Virus record (IMG/VR): IMGVR_UViG_3300037137_001027 | Coordinates: 62,001-126,000 of that record | Strand: one strand, 5' to 3' | Length of the DNA stretch: 64,000 nucleotides | From: a virus | Shown: positions 7,301-14,087 of the stretch, piece after piece | Layout: each line of letters starts with the position of its first letter | Numbering within the stretch: the first letter of the stretch is position 1 | Program-made: the position numbers and the translations under genes | The notes under the pieces: model-generated | What the model was told of the DNA's origin: nothing | The model's input: the letters and a program-made list of their open reading frames with translations, nothing else | Database searches by the model: none

Positions 7301-7384
7301 CTAAATAATATCGGTAATCAAATAACCGATTATTAACCACCCTGTTATGACGCCGATATAACCAAAAATTAAAGTATGACACAT
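7301..7384 (-). CDS. possible 27-aa membrane peptide in the 7295-7544 gap
   Basis: On the minus strand an ATG opens a 27-residue frame that is almost entirely hydrophobic (LIFGYIGVITGWLIIGYLI). There is no convincing ribosome site. The 250-nt gap also holds two weak hairpins: ATCGGT/ACCGAT near 7314-7335 and TTGTCAG/CTGACAA near 7480-7505. It could equally be non-coding. Confidence 0.22.
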   Translation of the reverse strand: MCHTLIFGYIGVITGWLIIGYLITDII

Positions 7385-7522
7385 CCTATCTATCACCAGC
7401 GGAATCTATTCACCTATCTATTCACCAATTTCCGCAAACCCCATGAAATCAAGCGTTTAGGGCAAAAGAATCTATTCATCTTGTCAGAAAAACACCCCCA
7501 CTTTCCTGACAAACCCAAAGAA

Positions 7523-7538
7523 TTGCGGTTGTACTAAT
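7523..7538 (+). promoter_or_regulatory. array promoter P8 (leaderless)
   Basis: TTGCGG + TTGTACTAAT; +1 coincides with ATG 7545. Confidence 0.75.
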
Positions 7539-7544
7539 AGAAGC

Positions 7545-7805
7545 ATGAACACCAAACTTAAAACTGGCTCAATCATCCTGGTCCACGGCTGGATTATGAC
7601 CAAAGGACTAGACGGCGGGCAGAAATACCGCGTCCAATCAATGCCAGACCACCACGGCATCCCTACCTACCAGTTTACTAAGGCAAAAGGTAAGAAACTC
7701 GTCGCTCGACATTACATTGGCGATATTGATGTTTGGATTAGGACAAAAGATCATCCCGACCTGAACCGAATTGAAATACTTGACGCCACCCCACAAACAA
7801 AGTAA
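7545..7805 (+). CDS. hypothetical 86-aa protein
   Basis: Leaderless ATG at the +1 of P8. Beta-rich, basic product (GSIILVHGWIMTKG, KYRVQSMPDHHG). No family recognised. Confidence 0.65.
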   Translation: MNTKLKTGSIILVHGWIMTKGLDGGQKYRVQSMPDHHGIPTYQFTKAKGKKLVARHYIGDIDVWIRTKDHPDLNRIEILDATPQTK

Positions 7806-7836
7806 AATCTCATACATACCATAAGAGGTGTAACCC

Positions 7837-8034
7837 ATGAATTTCAAAGTGCAACGCGCTGGACTCCAAGGCGATAAATGGCAAACTGTCTGCACCAACC
7901 CTAATCAGGATTATGCCGAAGAAATCTACCAGAAACAATTGGTCATGTACTCCATCGGGCGCTTCCGCCTCCTTGACCCCGATGATAAAGTAATCAAAGA
8001 AGGTAAAGCCGCTCCACTGTTCAGTAGGAACTAA
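7837..8034 (+). CDS. hypothetical 65-aa protein
   Basis: AAGAGGTG precedes the ATG. Small alpha/beta product ending FRLLDPDDKVIKEG. No family recognised. Confidence 0.65.
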   Translation: MNFKVQRAGLQGDKWQTVCTNPNQDYAEEIYQKQLVMYSIGRFRLLDPDDKVIKEGKAAPLFSRN

Positions 8035-8038
8035 TCCC

Positions 8039-8194
8039 ATGACCTGGACCTACAAAAATGTCACCGTCTTTCCCGCTCCCCTAAATGGCTCTGGCATTCG
8101 CTGGACCGCTAATTGTGGTGTCGGCTATTCGCTCCGTGCAGACTCAAAAAGTGAAATGCGAAAACTTATTAACGCCCTGCCAAATGAGGAATAA
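8039..8194 (+). CDS. hypothetical 51-aa protein
   Basis: ATG four bases after the previous stop. Compact beta-rich product with a basic C-terminal helix (SEMRKLINAL). Same operon as its neighbours. Confidence 0.55.
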   Translation: MTWTYKNVTVFPAPLNGSGIRWTANCGVGYSLRADSKSEMRKLINALPNEE

Positions 8195-8196
8195 AC

Positions 8197-8448
8197 ATGA
8201 TCGAACTCCCTACCGAACTTACCGTAGAACAACTCGAAGTCACCTGGCTTAATATAAATGGACCTGTAAATGTTATAGCCAAACTTAGCCAGTGGATGTA
8301 TGAAAATAAATGCTCCCCTATCTGGGACTGCGCTGGCTCCGCTGGCCCCTGGTTTATTAAAATGGCCTTCCAACCAAATAAAGCTACCCAAGTCCTGGCC
8401 AAAATTAAGGAAATGATAGAGCAAAATAATGTAGTACCTAAGTCCTGA
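8197..8448 (+). CDS. hypothetical 83-aa protein
   Basis: Starts three bases after the previous stop; GAGGAATAAAC supplies the ribosome site. Mixed fold with the aromatic core SAGPWFIKMAF. It is the last C-rich gene before the non-coding region. Confidence 0.6.
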   Translation: MIELPTELTVEQLEVTWLNINGPVNVIAKLSQWMYENKCSPIWDCAGSAGPWFIKMAFQPNKATQVLAKIKEMIEQNNVVPKS

Positions 8449-8668
8449 ATAGGAAAGAACTTAGGAAGTCACCCACTTTTTCCCATTCCGACCCACTAAA
8501 TAAGGGGTCTAACCACTTTTCTATAGAGTTAATTTCTTATACTCCACGGAAAAGATTTCATAATCATAAACATAGTGTGCATATGCACTTATGGCGATGT
8601 GAAAAGATTTCAAATACACATAACGGTGTAATTAGAGGACAATTAGTTGTGTACTTTGTGATGCGGGC

Positions 8669-8767
8669 GTGTGTATAATGGGCATATAACGTGTGTATAA
8701 ATGCGCCTTATATGCGTGTCTAAATGGGCATATAAATGTGTGATGCGTGTATGTGATGCGTGTATGT
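8669..8767 (+). repeat. iteron-like short direct repeats
   Basis: Three repeat pairs interleave here: GTGTGTATAA at 8669-8678 and 8691-8700; GGGCATATAA at 8680-8689 and 8726-8735; GATGCGTGTATGT at 8742-8754 and 8755-8767. The array is AT/GT-rich. The layout resembles initiator-binding iterons. Confidence 0.6.
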
Positions 8768-8834
8768 GCGTCCACGCCCGCGTGAGGGGTAAGCCTAGAT
8801 GGGACAAGTTTTTTTGTTGGGTAAATTTTAGGAA

Positions 8835-8850
8835 TTGAGGTTGTACTAAT
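8835..8850 (+). promoter_or_regulatory. array promoter P9 (no gene downstream)
   Basis: TTGAGG + TTGTACTAAT; predicted +1 near 8857. There is no open frame; the next element is a perfect hairpin. Confidence 0.65.
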
Positions 8851-8856
8851 TGGAAG

Positions 8857-8903
8857 TGTTGGGAAAACAAATAAGCCAGGCAAAACTATGCCTGGCTTAT
8901 TTG
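8857..8903 (+). ncRNA. predicted short hairpin RNA from P9
   Basis: A transcript from P9 would start near 8857 and run within 12 nt into a perfect 15-bp hairpin (8868-8882 with 8889-8903, loop AAACTA). No T run follows, so the true 3' end is uncertain. It could be a small RNA, a replication primer or a decoy promoter-terminator unit. Confidence 0.4.
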
Positions 8904-9010
8904 ACCCAAACCAAAAAGGTTTTTCGTGGTATCCACCACCTTATTTTTAACCCAAAATAAGGAAAGGGATTTATCTGATTTGCACCTGGAAGGTGTATTG
9001 TAGGCAAATT

Positions 9011-9078
9011 AGGATAGCAAGTTGTTTAGACTTGCTATCCTGTACCGCACAAGTGTCGCCCAGTCACTTGCTTGGTAC
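9011..9078 (+). other. two adjacent hairpins
   Basis: AGGATAGCAAG (9011-9021) pairs with CTTGCTATCCT (9031-9041). Immediately after, GTACC (9042) and CAAGTG (9050) pair with CACTTG (9065) and GGTAC (9074) to make a second bipartite stem. Both are perfect in their stems and neither is followed by a T run. Confidence 0.6.
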
Positions 9079-9386
9079 TACTACTTTACACCAATAACCC
9101 CCAAAGTAAAGAAGAAAAAAAAGAATTCAAGAGTTCCACATCCAAGAGATACGCTGAACGGCCTCCATTTCTTTCCTCCAAATTATTATTTCCCCCAAGT
9201 GCATATGCAGCTTATGCTTATGCACAAAAGAATTTGATCTCTTGTGATGAGTGCGTGTTATGTGCGCTCGCGTGGGGGTGTAAGTGAGTTCGCGTGGCGG
9301 CTAGAAAATTATTTTCCCTAAGTCGTTATGGCTGTAGGGGAAGAAACTTGCGAAATAGTCGGACAAGTAAGGATTCTAGCCGTTAA

Positions 9387-9474
9387 GGTGGCTGCCTGAG
9401 TTCAGGAAATTTTGATTTATGGCACGTCCTGGTGGCTGCCTGAGTTCAGGAAATTTTGATTTATGGCACGTCCT
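9387..9474 (+). repeat. 44-bp perfect tandem duplication
   Basis: Two identical 44-bp units (9387-9430 and 9431-9474) start with GGTGGCTGCCTGAG, and a third partial unit follows. Each holds the small inverted repeat CCTGAGTTCAGG. The unit is not a multiple of three and no gene spans it. Confidence 0.85.
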
Positions 9475-9591
9475 GGTGGCTTGCCATAAGTGTTGTTGGC
9501 TGTAGGAGATAAGGGAGATGGGTGAATGGACAGTGGATACTGTTGGTGGGTTTGCTGGGGGTTGTTGGGGATGAGTGCCGAACTGGGGAAT

Positions 9592-9607
9592 TTGAGGTTG
9601 TACTGAA
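9592..9607 (+). promoter_or_regulatory. array promoter P10
   Basis: TTGAGG + TTGTACTGAA; ATG 9615 lies 7 nt downstream rather than the usual 6. Confidence 0.65.
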
Positions 9608-9614
9608 TTTTGGC

Positions 9615-9689
9615 ATGGCGAAGCTACGAACACAGCTAAGGGGGTATACGGGTTATGACCAGCGACCATCCATTTTTGATTTTGGCTAA
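9615..9689 (+). CDS. possible 24-aa leaderless peptide
   Basis: The ATG lies at about the +1 of P10 and the frame reads MAKLRTQLRGYTGYDQRPSI and four more residues. The stop sits in the left arm of an imperfect hairpin (TTTGGCTAAACT / AGTTTGGCCAAA, about 9683-9716) that may terminate the transcript. Basic and tiny; may be non-coding. Confidence 0.3.
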   Translation: MAKLRTQLRGYTGYDQRPSIFDFG

Positions 9690-9716
9690 ACTGTAGGAAA
9701 GTCTAGTTTGGCCAAA

Positions 9717-9732
9717 TTGAGGTTGTACTAAT
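9717..9732 (+). promoter_or_regulatory. array promoter P11
   Basis: TTGAGG + TTGTACTAAT; predicted +1 at 9739. Confidence 0.75.
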
Positions 9733-9768
9733 TCGGTCGTGGCGAACCGAACTTTAGGGGGGATTGCA

Positions 9769-10152
9769 ATGGTTGCTTCACAGTGGGGTTGCGAGTGTCA
9801 GCGTTATTTCATTCAAACTGACGAGGTGAATAAGAAAGGAAACGCAAAAAGTATTCCCGTTGAGGTGCGGAAGATGCACATTCGCGGTTCGTTTCTTTTT
9901 ACCGATTATTTCCGCGTTGTCTTGGTCAAGCGGAAGGCGGGCAACATCTATTCGGTGAAGCAGCGAAAGAAGCCAGAGCGGGCATGGTGGGATAAGACGC
10001 CGATCAAGGATGAAGATTGCAAAATGGTGAAGGAGGGCAGCTATACACGCGAACAGTTTCTTGCGTGGTTGGTGCATTACGTTCCGAACCCGATGGGGGC
10101 TTGCGTGGAACTGGAAACTTGTCCACCTGATGTGGAGGTGGCGGCGGCTTAA
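9769..10152 (+). CDS. hypothetical 127-aa protein
   Basis: AGGGGGG lies 6 nt before ATG 9769; an in-frame GTG at 9739 coincides with the +1 and would add 10 residues. The product is basic with beta strands (IRGSFLFTDYFRVVLV) and ends in an acidic/Ala tail. No known domain. It is the first gene with G-rich codon usage right of the candidate origin. Confidence 0.65.
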   Translation: MVASQWGCECQRYFIQTDEVNKKGNAKSIPVEVRKMHIRGSFLFTDYFRVVLVKRKAGNIYSVKQRKKPERAWWDKTPIKDEDCKMVKEGSYTREQFLAWLVHYVPNPMGACVELETCPPDVEVAAA

Positions 10153-10154
10153 TT

Positions 10155-10220
10155 TTGTCTAAGAATTCCCTTACCAATCCCGTTATTTGGGGTAAAGTAG
10201 GGGAGTTCTAGTTTAGGCAA
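10155..10220 (+). terminator. long imperfect inverted repeat before P12
   Basis: TTGTCTAA, GAATTCCC and TTACC on the left pair with GGTAA, GGGGAGTTC and TTTAGGCAA on the right, forming a stepped stem of about 20 bp that ends against promoter P12. It lacks a clean T run. Confidence 0.4.
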
Positions 10221-10223
10221 GAA

Positions 10224-10239
10224 TTGAGGTTGTACTAAA
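10224..10239 (+). promoter_or_regulatory. array promoter P12
   Basis: TTGAGG + TTGTACTAAA; predicted +1 at 10246. Drives the DUF932 gene. Confidence 0.75.
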
Positions 10240-10282
10240 CCTAGCACAAGGGAATTCACTCAAACCAAGAAAGAGGTGGACT

Positions 10283-11311
10283 ATGGACGCTGTTGAGACG
10301 ATGGGTTATGTTGGTGCGACTCCTTGGCACGGCAAGGGCAAGTCGGTTACGAATGAGGATGCCATGTACAACAGCAAGTTGTTCGTGGCGGAATGCGGTT
10401 TGAATTGGGAAGCGGAGAAGCGGCAGTTGTATCGTACCCGCGTCGGCGGTGATGGTGCATCGGTCTACGAACCCGCGTCGGCGTGGGAAGTGGTCCGCAA
10501 GAGCGATGGTCACGTTCTGGCCGACATGGTAGGCGAGCGGTATACCATTCTCCAGAACGAGGAAGCGTTCGCGTGGTTCCAGGGCTGGCTTGATGCCAAG
10601 GAAGCGGCGTTGCATACGGGCGGCGCGTTGTTCGGTGGTTCCCGCATTTGGGCGCTTGCCAAGTTGAACCGTGATCCTATGGAAATCGCTGCTGGCGATA
10701 TTGTGGAGAAGTACGTTCTTCTCTCCCATAGCCACGACGGTTCCCTTGCGGTGCGCGTCGGTTTCACCCCGATTCGCGTGGTTTGCTGGAACACGTTGAG
10801 CATGGCGAATAAGTCGGATGCTTCCAAGCTCATCCGCCTGAAGCATTCCAAGAATGTCCATCAGAACTTGGACAACTTGCGGGATGTGATGAACCTTGTC
10901 AATCAGGACTTCGAGGCGACGGCGGAACAATACCGTCTGTTGCAGCGCAAGTCCATCAATCAGAACGACTTGCGTAAGTACGTCAAGCGAGTTCTGAAGG
11001 TGGACGCGGAGGACAGCGTTATTTGGACGGGTTCGGCCCGCAGCAAGGAAATGAAGGAAGTGGTTTCCGAGCGGGAAAAGAACACTCTGGACAAAGTGAT
11101 TGGCCTTTGCGAATCGGGCAAGGGTAACAATCTACCGTCCGTGCGTGGTACTTACTGGTCCGCTTACAATGGCGTGACGGAGTATCTGAGCTACGTCAAG
11201 GGACGGAACGAAGATAACCGTCTGAACGCCTTGTGGTTCGGTACGAACGCGACGACGAACAGGGATGCGTTGTCCGTCGCGGTGGATATGGCGAGCGGCA
11301 TGGCCGTCTAA
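10283..11311 (+). CDS. DUF932 phage/plasmid-like protein
   Basis: The 342-aa product matches the DUF932 (TIGR03299) phage/plasmid-like family: the opening TPWHGKGK, the conserved ERYTILQNEEAFAWF, a beta core (KYVLLSHSHDGSLAVRVGFTPIRVVCWNTL) and a helical C-terminal half. The family is common on phages and plasmids and its biochemical role is not established. AAAGAGGTGG precedes the ATG. A strong terminator follows, so it is a monocistronic unit and the longest early gene after the RNA ligase. Confidence 0.88.
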   Translation: MDAVETMGYVGATPWHGKGKSVTNEDAMYNSKLFVAECGLNWEAEKRQLYRTRVGGDGASVYEPASAWEVVRKSDGHVLADMVGERYTILQNEEAFAWFQGWLDAKEAALHTGGALFGGSRIWALAKLNRDPMEIAAGDIVEKYVLLSHSHDGSLAVRVGFTPIRVVCWNTLSMANKSDASKLIRLKHSKNVHQNLDNLRDVMNLVNQDFEATAEQYRLLQRKSINQNDLRKYVKRVLKVDAEDSVIWTGSARSKEMKEVVSEREKNTLDKVIGLCESGKGNNLPSVRGTYWSAYNGVTEYLSYVKGRNEDNRLNALWFGTNATTNRDALSVAVDMASGMAV

Positions 11312-11318
11312 GGCTATA

Positions 11319-11354
11319 AGGAAGGGGGGAGAAATCCCCCCTTCCTCTTTTTTT
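11319..11354 (+). terminator. strong intrinsic terminator
   Basis: AGGAAGGGGGG pairs with CCCCCCTTCCT across a 6-nt loop, followed by CTTTTTTT. Confidence 0.9.
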
Positions 11355-11368
11355 GTCTTATAGGTTTA

Positions 11369-11384
11369 TAGAGGTTGTACTAAA
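11369..11384 (+). promoter_or_regulatory. array promoter P13 (leaderless)
   Basis: TAGAGG + TTGTACTAAA; +1 coincides with ATG 11391. Confidence 0.75.
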
Positions 11385-11390
11385 CCTATC

Positions 11391-11564
11391 ATGGACGAAC
11401 GGCTTTTTTGTGAATGGGAGAATGGGTCTTACGTCAATTCTCTTATGGGCGGCGACCGCTTCTTAGAGGATTTGATGGAATTGGTACGGGAGTATGGTCC
11501 ACCGATCAAGGTGGAAATCCGTGGGGCTAGTATGGTTTCGACAGCGGCCCAAGTGACAGGCTAG
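11391..11564 (+). CDS. hypothetical 57-aa protein overlapping the tmRNA-like gene
   Basis: Leaderless ATG at the predicted +1 of P13. Acidic helical product (FLEDLMELVREYG). Its last 40 nt lie inside the tmRNA-like RNA, so the transcript from P13 probably serves as mRNA and as the RNA's precursor. Confidence 0.55.
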   Translation: MDERLFCEWENGSYVNSLMGGDRFLEDLMELVREYGPPIKVEIRGASMVSTAAQVTG

Positions 11565-11659
11565 ACCGTGGTAGGTCGGACCCGAAAACATGCCTAAAAA
11601 CAAAGTAGGGTGTCTGTTAGCAAGTCGTCTGGACCTGGGTTCAATTCCCAGCTAGTCCA
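11524..11659 (+). ncRNA. ssrA-like: short tmRNA-like RNA
   Basis: The 5' end GGGCTAG (11524-11530) pairs over 7 bp (one G-U) with CTAGTCC (11652-11658), leaving discriminator A at 11659. Directly before the 3' strand is a T-arm CTGGG-TTCAATT-CCCAG (11635-11651), preceded by GGAC as in tmRNAs. After the 5' acceptor strand comes TATGGTTTCGAC (11531-11542), the conserved tmRNA D-loop signature. There is no normal D or anticodon arm, so it is not a tRNA. At 136 nt it is far shorter than usual tmRNAs (about 350 nt), with no room for four pseudoknots. I see no convincing proteolysis tag frame. CCA is not encoded. Confidence 0.7.
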
Positions 11660-11660
11660 A

Positions 11661-11676
11661 TTGAGGTTGTACTAAA
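11661..11676 (+). promoter_or_regulatory. array promoter P14
   Basis: TTGAGG + TTGTACTAAA, two bases after the tmRNA-like 3' end. Standard spacing puts +1 at 11683, only 3 nt before ATG 11686 and downstream of the GGAGG at 11677-11681. Confidence 0.65.
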
Positions 11677-11685
11677 GGAGGCACT

Positions 11686-11901
11686 ATGAAACACGAAGCG
11701 AGCGACTGGATTGTGTCTCACTGGATTGGCAAGAGTGTGCGGCAGGCTTGCGGTTCCGAAGACTGCGTAGGCAGGGTTGGAACGGTGGAAGAAACCATGT
11801 GGGATGAGAATGGTGCATTGCATTGCCGCATGGTGCATAATTCTGCGCACGGTATGACTTCGGAGTGGTGGTGTCCCGCACTGTTACTGGAGATAAACTA
11901 A
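11686..11901 (+). CDS. hypothetical 71-aa protein
   Basis: Aromatic- and Cys-rich small protein (VSHWIGKSVRQACGSEDCVG, SEWWCPALLL) with possible metal-binding. Its TAA overlaps the next ATG. The GGAGG before the ATG would be used only in readthrough transcripts if +1 is at 11683. Confidence 0.65.
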   Translation: MKHEASDWIVSHWIGKSVRQACGSEDCVGRVGTVEETMWDENGALHCRMVHNSAHGMTSEWWCPALLLEIN

Positions 11902-12245
11902 TGGAAAGTTTGACGGCGCTCATTGAAGAGTATCGGGACCACAAGCGTATGCACTGTATGGAAGGTTCTCGCGGTGTCGAGAATCTTTGCAAGCTGGTGC
12001 GGGCGCTGGGCTACCGCGATTCCATGAACCGTATGCAATTCCGCGACGGTTGTTTGGGCGACCTGTTGGAATTCCTTGAAGACAATTCAGGCGCAATTGA
12101 AGCTATTGTAACTTGGATTGGCGAGCGGGAAATTCCCGAATGGAAGGAAGCCATTGAATCGGAATTACCCGAACGCGGTACTTGTCCCGCTTGCGGCGAA
12201 CCGTTGCAGGATGATGTTTGCCAGAACACGGACTGCGATAGTTAA
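11901..12245 (+). CDS. hypothetical 114-aa protein with C-terminal zinc ribbon
   Basis: Starts at ATG 11901 in a TAATG overlap. The first 90 residues are helical. The C-terminus CPACGEPLQDDVCQNTDC is a compact CxxC...CxxxxC zinc ribbon. Probably nucleic-acid or protein binding. Function unknown. Confidence 0.65.
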   Translation: MESLTALIEEYRDHKRMHCMEGSRGVENLCKLVRALGYRDSMNRMQFRDGCLGDLLEFLEDNSGAIEAIVTWIGEREIPEWKEAIESELPERGTCPACGEPLQDDVCQNTDCDS

Positions 12246-12257
12246 GGTTGTACTGAA
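12242..12257 (+). promoter_or_regulatory. array promoter P15
   Basis: TTAAGG + TTGTACTGAA; predicted +1 at 12264-12265. Confidence 0.7.
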
Positions 12258-12279
12258 TTCGTTCAAGGGGGGAATGAAG

Positions 12280-12570
12280 ATGGATATGCCTGCGTGGTCG
12301 AATTACGGGGATTACAAGTCGGACAACTACGGTGCGCATACCTTGCGTTTCGATGTTGGTCCCTATACCTTCTGGTATTCGTATAAGACTCTGGTAGCAT
12401 TTCGTGCGCCAGAGCATCCCCGCGTGGTTTGCCAGAATGTTTGGACGCGAACGACTGGCAAGCATTTGAACATGATTGACGGTGGCGCTTACAATGAGCG
12501 GGTGGACGCTGATACGTTTGCGCGGCTTGTCAAGGATTTGCTGGCCCCGCACTTTGCTAATGTAGCTTAG
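12280..12570 (+). CDS. hypothetical 96-aa protein
   Basis: AGGGGGGA lies 7 nt before ATG 12280; an in-frame ATG at 12274 is too close to that site. Beta-rich and aromatic core (GAHTLRFDVGPYTFWYSYKT). No family recognised. Confidence 0.65.
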   Translation: MDMPAWSNYGDYKSDNYGAHTLRFDVGPYTFWYSYKTLVAFRAPEHPRVVCQNVWTRTTGKHLNMIDGGAYNERVDADTFARLVKDLLAPHFANVA

Positions 12571-12585
12571 TGCGGTGGTTGGGAA

Positions 12586-12601
12586 TTGAGGTTGTACTAA
12601 T
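12586..12601 (+). promoter_or_regulatory. array promoter P16
   Basis: TTGAGG + TTGTACTAAT; predicted +1 at 12608. Confidence 0.75.
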
Positions 12602-12641
12602 TGAGTTGTTCCGACACTTTCACCAAAAGGGGAGAACACAC

Positions 12642-13376
12642 ATGGCGAAGAAACAAGATCGTCCGCAAATTCCCGTCCCAGCGGCTTTGCTGCCGTCGTT
12701 TGAGCGGTTTGCTTACGCCAAGCAAATTTGTGAGAAGGCGGAAGCCCGCATGACGGCGGAAGAGGGTTTGCTCAAGAGTACGCTGATTGATTCGTTTGCG
12801 GATAGCTTGAGCAAGATGCGGTGCAAGCCTTCAAACCCGCGCCTGATCGTCTACAAGGATGGCAAGCCCGATATTGAGGGTTTGTTCCAGGTTCAGGCAA
12901 AGTTCTACCCGCAAGCGGACCCCGAATGCCAGGGCAACGCACAAGAGAAGCTGGTATCGGCGCTAATGAAGGCGGGGCTGGCGCATGACGTGGCGGAAAA
13001 CCTTGTGAAGAACGAGGTTGCGTGCGAAGACAAGACCACTATCCGTCCGTTCAGTGAGCTTATCAACGGCGCGCCTGTTGAGCAAGCGCTGGCGGAAAAG
13101 CTGATGAGGTTGCTGCTGGCGAATTTCACGGATGATGAGCGGCGCTTGATGCTTGCTCCCGTGGAGAAGTACGAAATCAAGGATGGTTTCTTCGAGCGGT
13201 TGGCCATGTACGTTCCGACGAAGGAAGGTATCTTGGCCTGTATCAAGGTATTGCGTCCCGTCCACTTCCTGTCACATCTCAAGGTGGGCGTGGGTGAGAG
13301 TCCGATGGGCGTGTTGAATCGGCTCTATATGTTCACCAAGGATTTGCTCTTTGGTGCTGAGACGAAAGCGGCGTAG
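12642..13376 (+). CDS. hypothetical 244-aa protein
   Basis: AAGGGGAG precedes the ATG. The product is helix-rich and charged, with no motif I can name. Single gene between P16 and a strong terminator. Length and composition suggest a soluble, well-expressed early protein. Confidence 0.7.
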   Translation: MAKKQDRPQIPVPAALLPSFERFAYAKQICEKAEARMTAEEGLLKSTLIDSFADSLSKMRCKPSNPRLIVYKDGKPDIEGLFQVQAKFYPQADPECQGNAQEKLVSALMKAGLAHDVAENLVKNEVACEDKTTIRPFSELINGAPVEQALAEKLMRLLLANFTDDERRLMLAPVEKYEIKDGFFERLAMYVPTKEGILACIKVLRPVHFLSHLKVGVGESPMGVLNRLYMFTKDLLFGAETKAA

Positions 13377-13392
13377 TCCTCCCTTGTTCGGA

Positions 13393-13423
13393 GGGGTAGC
13401 TCGTTCTGAGCTACCCCTTTTTT
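13393..13423 (+). terminator. strong intrinsic terminator
   Basis: GGGGTAGCTC / GAGCTACCCC, 10 bp with loop GTTCT, followed by six T. Confidence 0.92.
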
Positions 13424-13435
13424 ATGCGCCTGTAA

Positions 13436-13451
13436 TTAAGGTTGTACTAAT
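13436..13451 (+). promoter_or_regulatory. array promoter P17
   Basis: TTAAGG + TTGTACTAAT; predicted +1 at 13458, so the leader begins with AGGAGGG. Confidence 0.75.
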
Positions 13452-13470
13452 TAGAGCAGGAGGGACAAAC

Positions 13471-13656
13471 ATGAAAGCCTTTGTGTGTAAGCCGCAGGGA
13501 TTGGGGATTTTTGTAACAGGGGAATATAAGACCCTGAAGAATCTCATTCGGTATGGCGTAAAGCCTTACATCAAAGAAACGGTCGAGGTAGAAGTGTTCC
13601 ACAATTGGGACAATCGTTACAAGGCACCTGACAAGGTTGTGACGGTTCGGCCTTAA
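13471..13656 (+). CDS. hypothetical 61-aa protein
   Basis: AGGAGG lies at the 5' end of the predicted transcript. Basic beta-rich product (KAFVCKPQGLGIFVTG). No family recognised. Confidence 0.65.
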   Translation: MKAFVCKPQGLGIFVTGEYKTLKNLIRYGVKPYIKETVEVEVFHNWDNRYKAPDKVVTVRP

Positions 13657-13672
13657 TTGCGGTTGTACTGAA
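13657..13672 (+). promoter_or_regulatory. array promoter P18
   Basis: TTGCGG + TTGTACTGAA; predicted +1 at 13679. Confidence 0.75.
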
Positions 13673-13692
13673 CAAGGCACAAGGGGAAACAA

Positions 13693-14025
13693 ATGGACGT
13701 TGAAATGAGCGATGGGGGCTGCCTGGAGTTTCCTGAAGACGACGGGACGATTCGACGCCGTGACGTTCACGGTAATTGCGAAGAGATTCGTCGTCCAGAA
13801 GACGACGGGTGGAAGGAATGGGCAGACCTATTTCCTAACTACAAGGAATATACGGTCGAGTTTGAGGTTCGTTTCGTTACGAAGATACGGTGCAAGTTGG
13901 AAGACTTGCCCGACTTGGTATCGGACGTGAACATTCCCGAAGACGACGACGTGACGTATGTTCCTGATAGTTTCGAGGTGTTCAGCATCGAGGACGCGGA
14001 CGGCAAGGAAGTAGAAGTCCCCTAA
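13693..14025 (+). CDS. hypothetical acidic 110-aa protein
   Basis: AAGGGGAAAC precedes the ATG. Very acidic, with an N-terminal block FPEDDGTIRRRDVHGN that resembles a small phage/plasmid family and a C-terminal beta section. The high negative charge could mimic nucleic acid, which is inference. Confidence 0.65.
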   Translation: MDVEMSDGGCLEFPEDDGTIRRRDVHGNCEEIRRPEDDGWKEWADLFPNYKEYTVEFEVRFVTKIRCKLEDLPDLVSDVNIPEDDDVTYVPDSFEVFSIEDADGKEVEVP

Positions 14026-14041
14026 TTGCGGTTGTACTAAA
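14026..14041 (+). promoter_or_regulatory. array promoter P19
   Basis: TTGCGG + TTGTACTAAA; predicted +1 near 14048. Confidence 0.75.
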
Positions 14042-14087
14042 CAGCATGTAAACAAGTTTCTTTTCTTTTAAGGGAGGTTTTAGTCTC

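Larger units (their letters stand above)
8449..9716 (+). other. non-coding repeat- and hairpin-rich region, candidate replication origin
   Basis: About 1.3 kb without a convincing gene apart from the 24-aa frame at 9615. It holds short direct repeats (8669-8767), three strong hairpins (8868-8903, 9011-9041, 9042-9078), a 44-bp tandem duplication (9387-9474) and two array promoters (P9, P10). By eye, genes to its left use C over G on the + strand and genes to its right use G over C. A skew switch from negative to positive is expected at a bidirectional origin. No DnaA-box count was made. Confidence 0.5.

Noticed and set aside
8669-8767. CRISPR array
   Set aside because: The repeats are 10-13 bp, directly adjacent or interleaved, with no regular spacers.
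8632-9287. Open frames of 70-85 codons on both strands in the 8.4-9.7 kb gap
   Set aside because: They have no ribosome sites, low-complexity translations dominated by the repeats (His/Thr/Arg strings) and overlap the hairpins, so they look like chance.
11524-11659. Intron-bearing tRNA
   Set aside because: The 5' half lacks a D-arm and anticodon stem but has the tmRNA TGGTTTCGAC signature, so tmRNA-like fits better.
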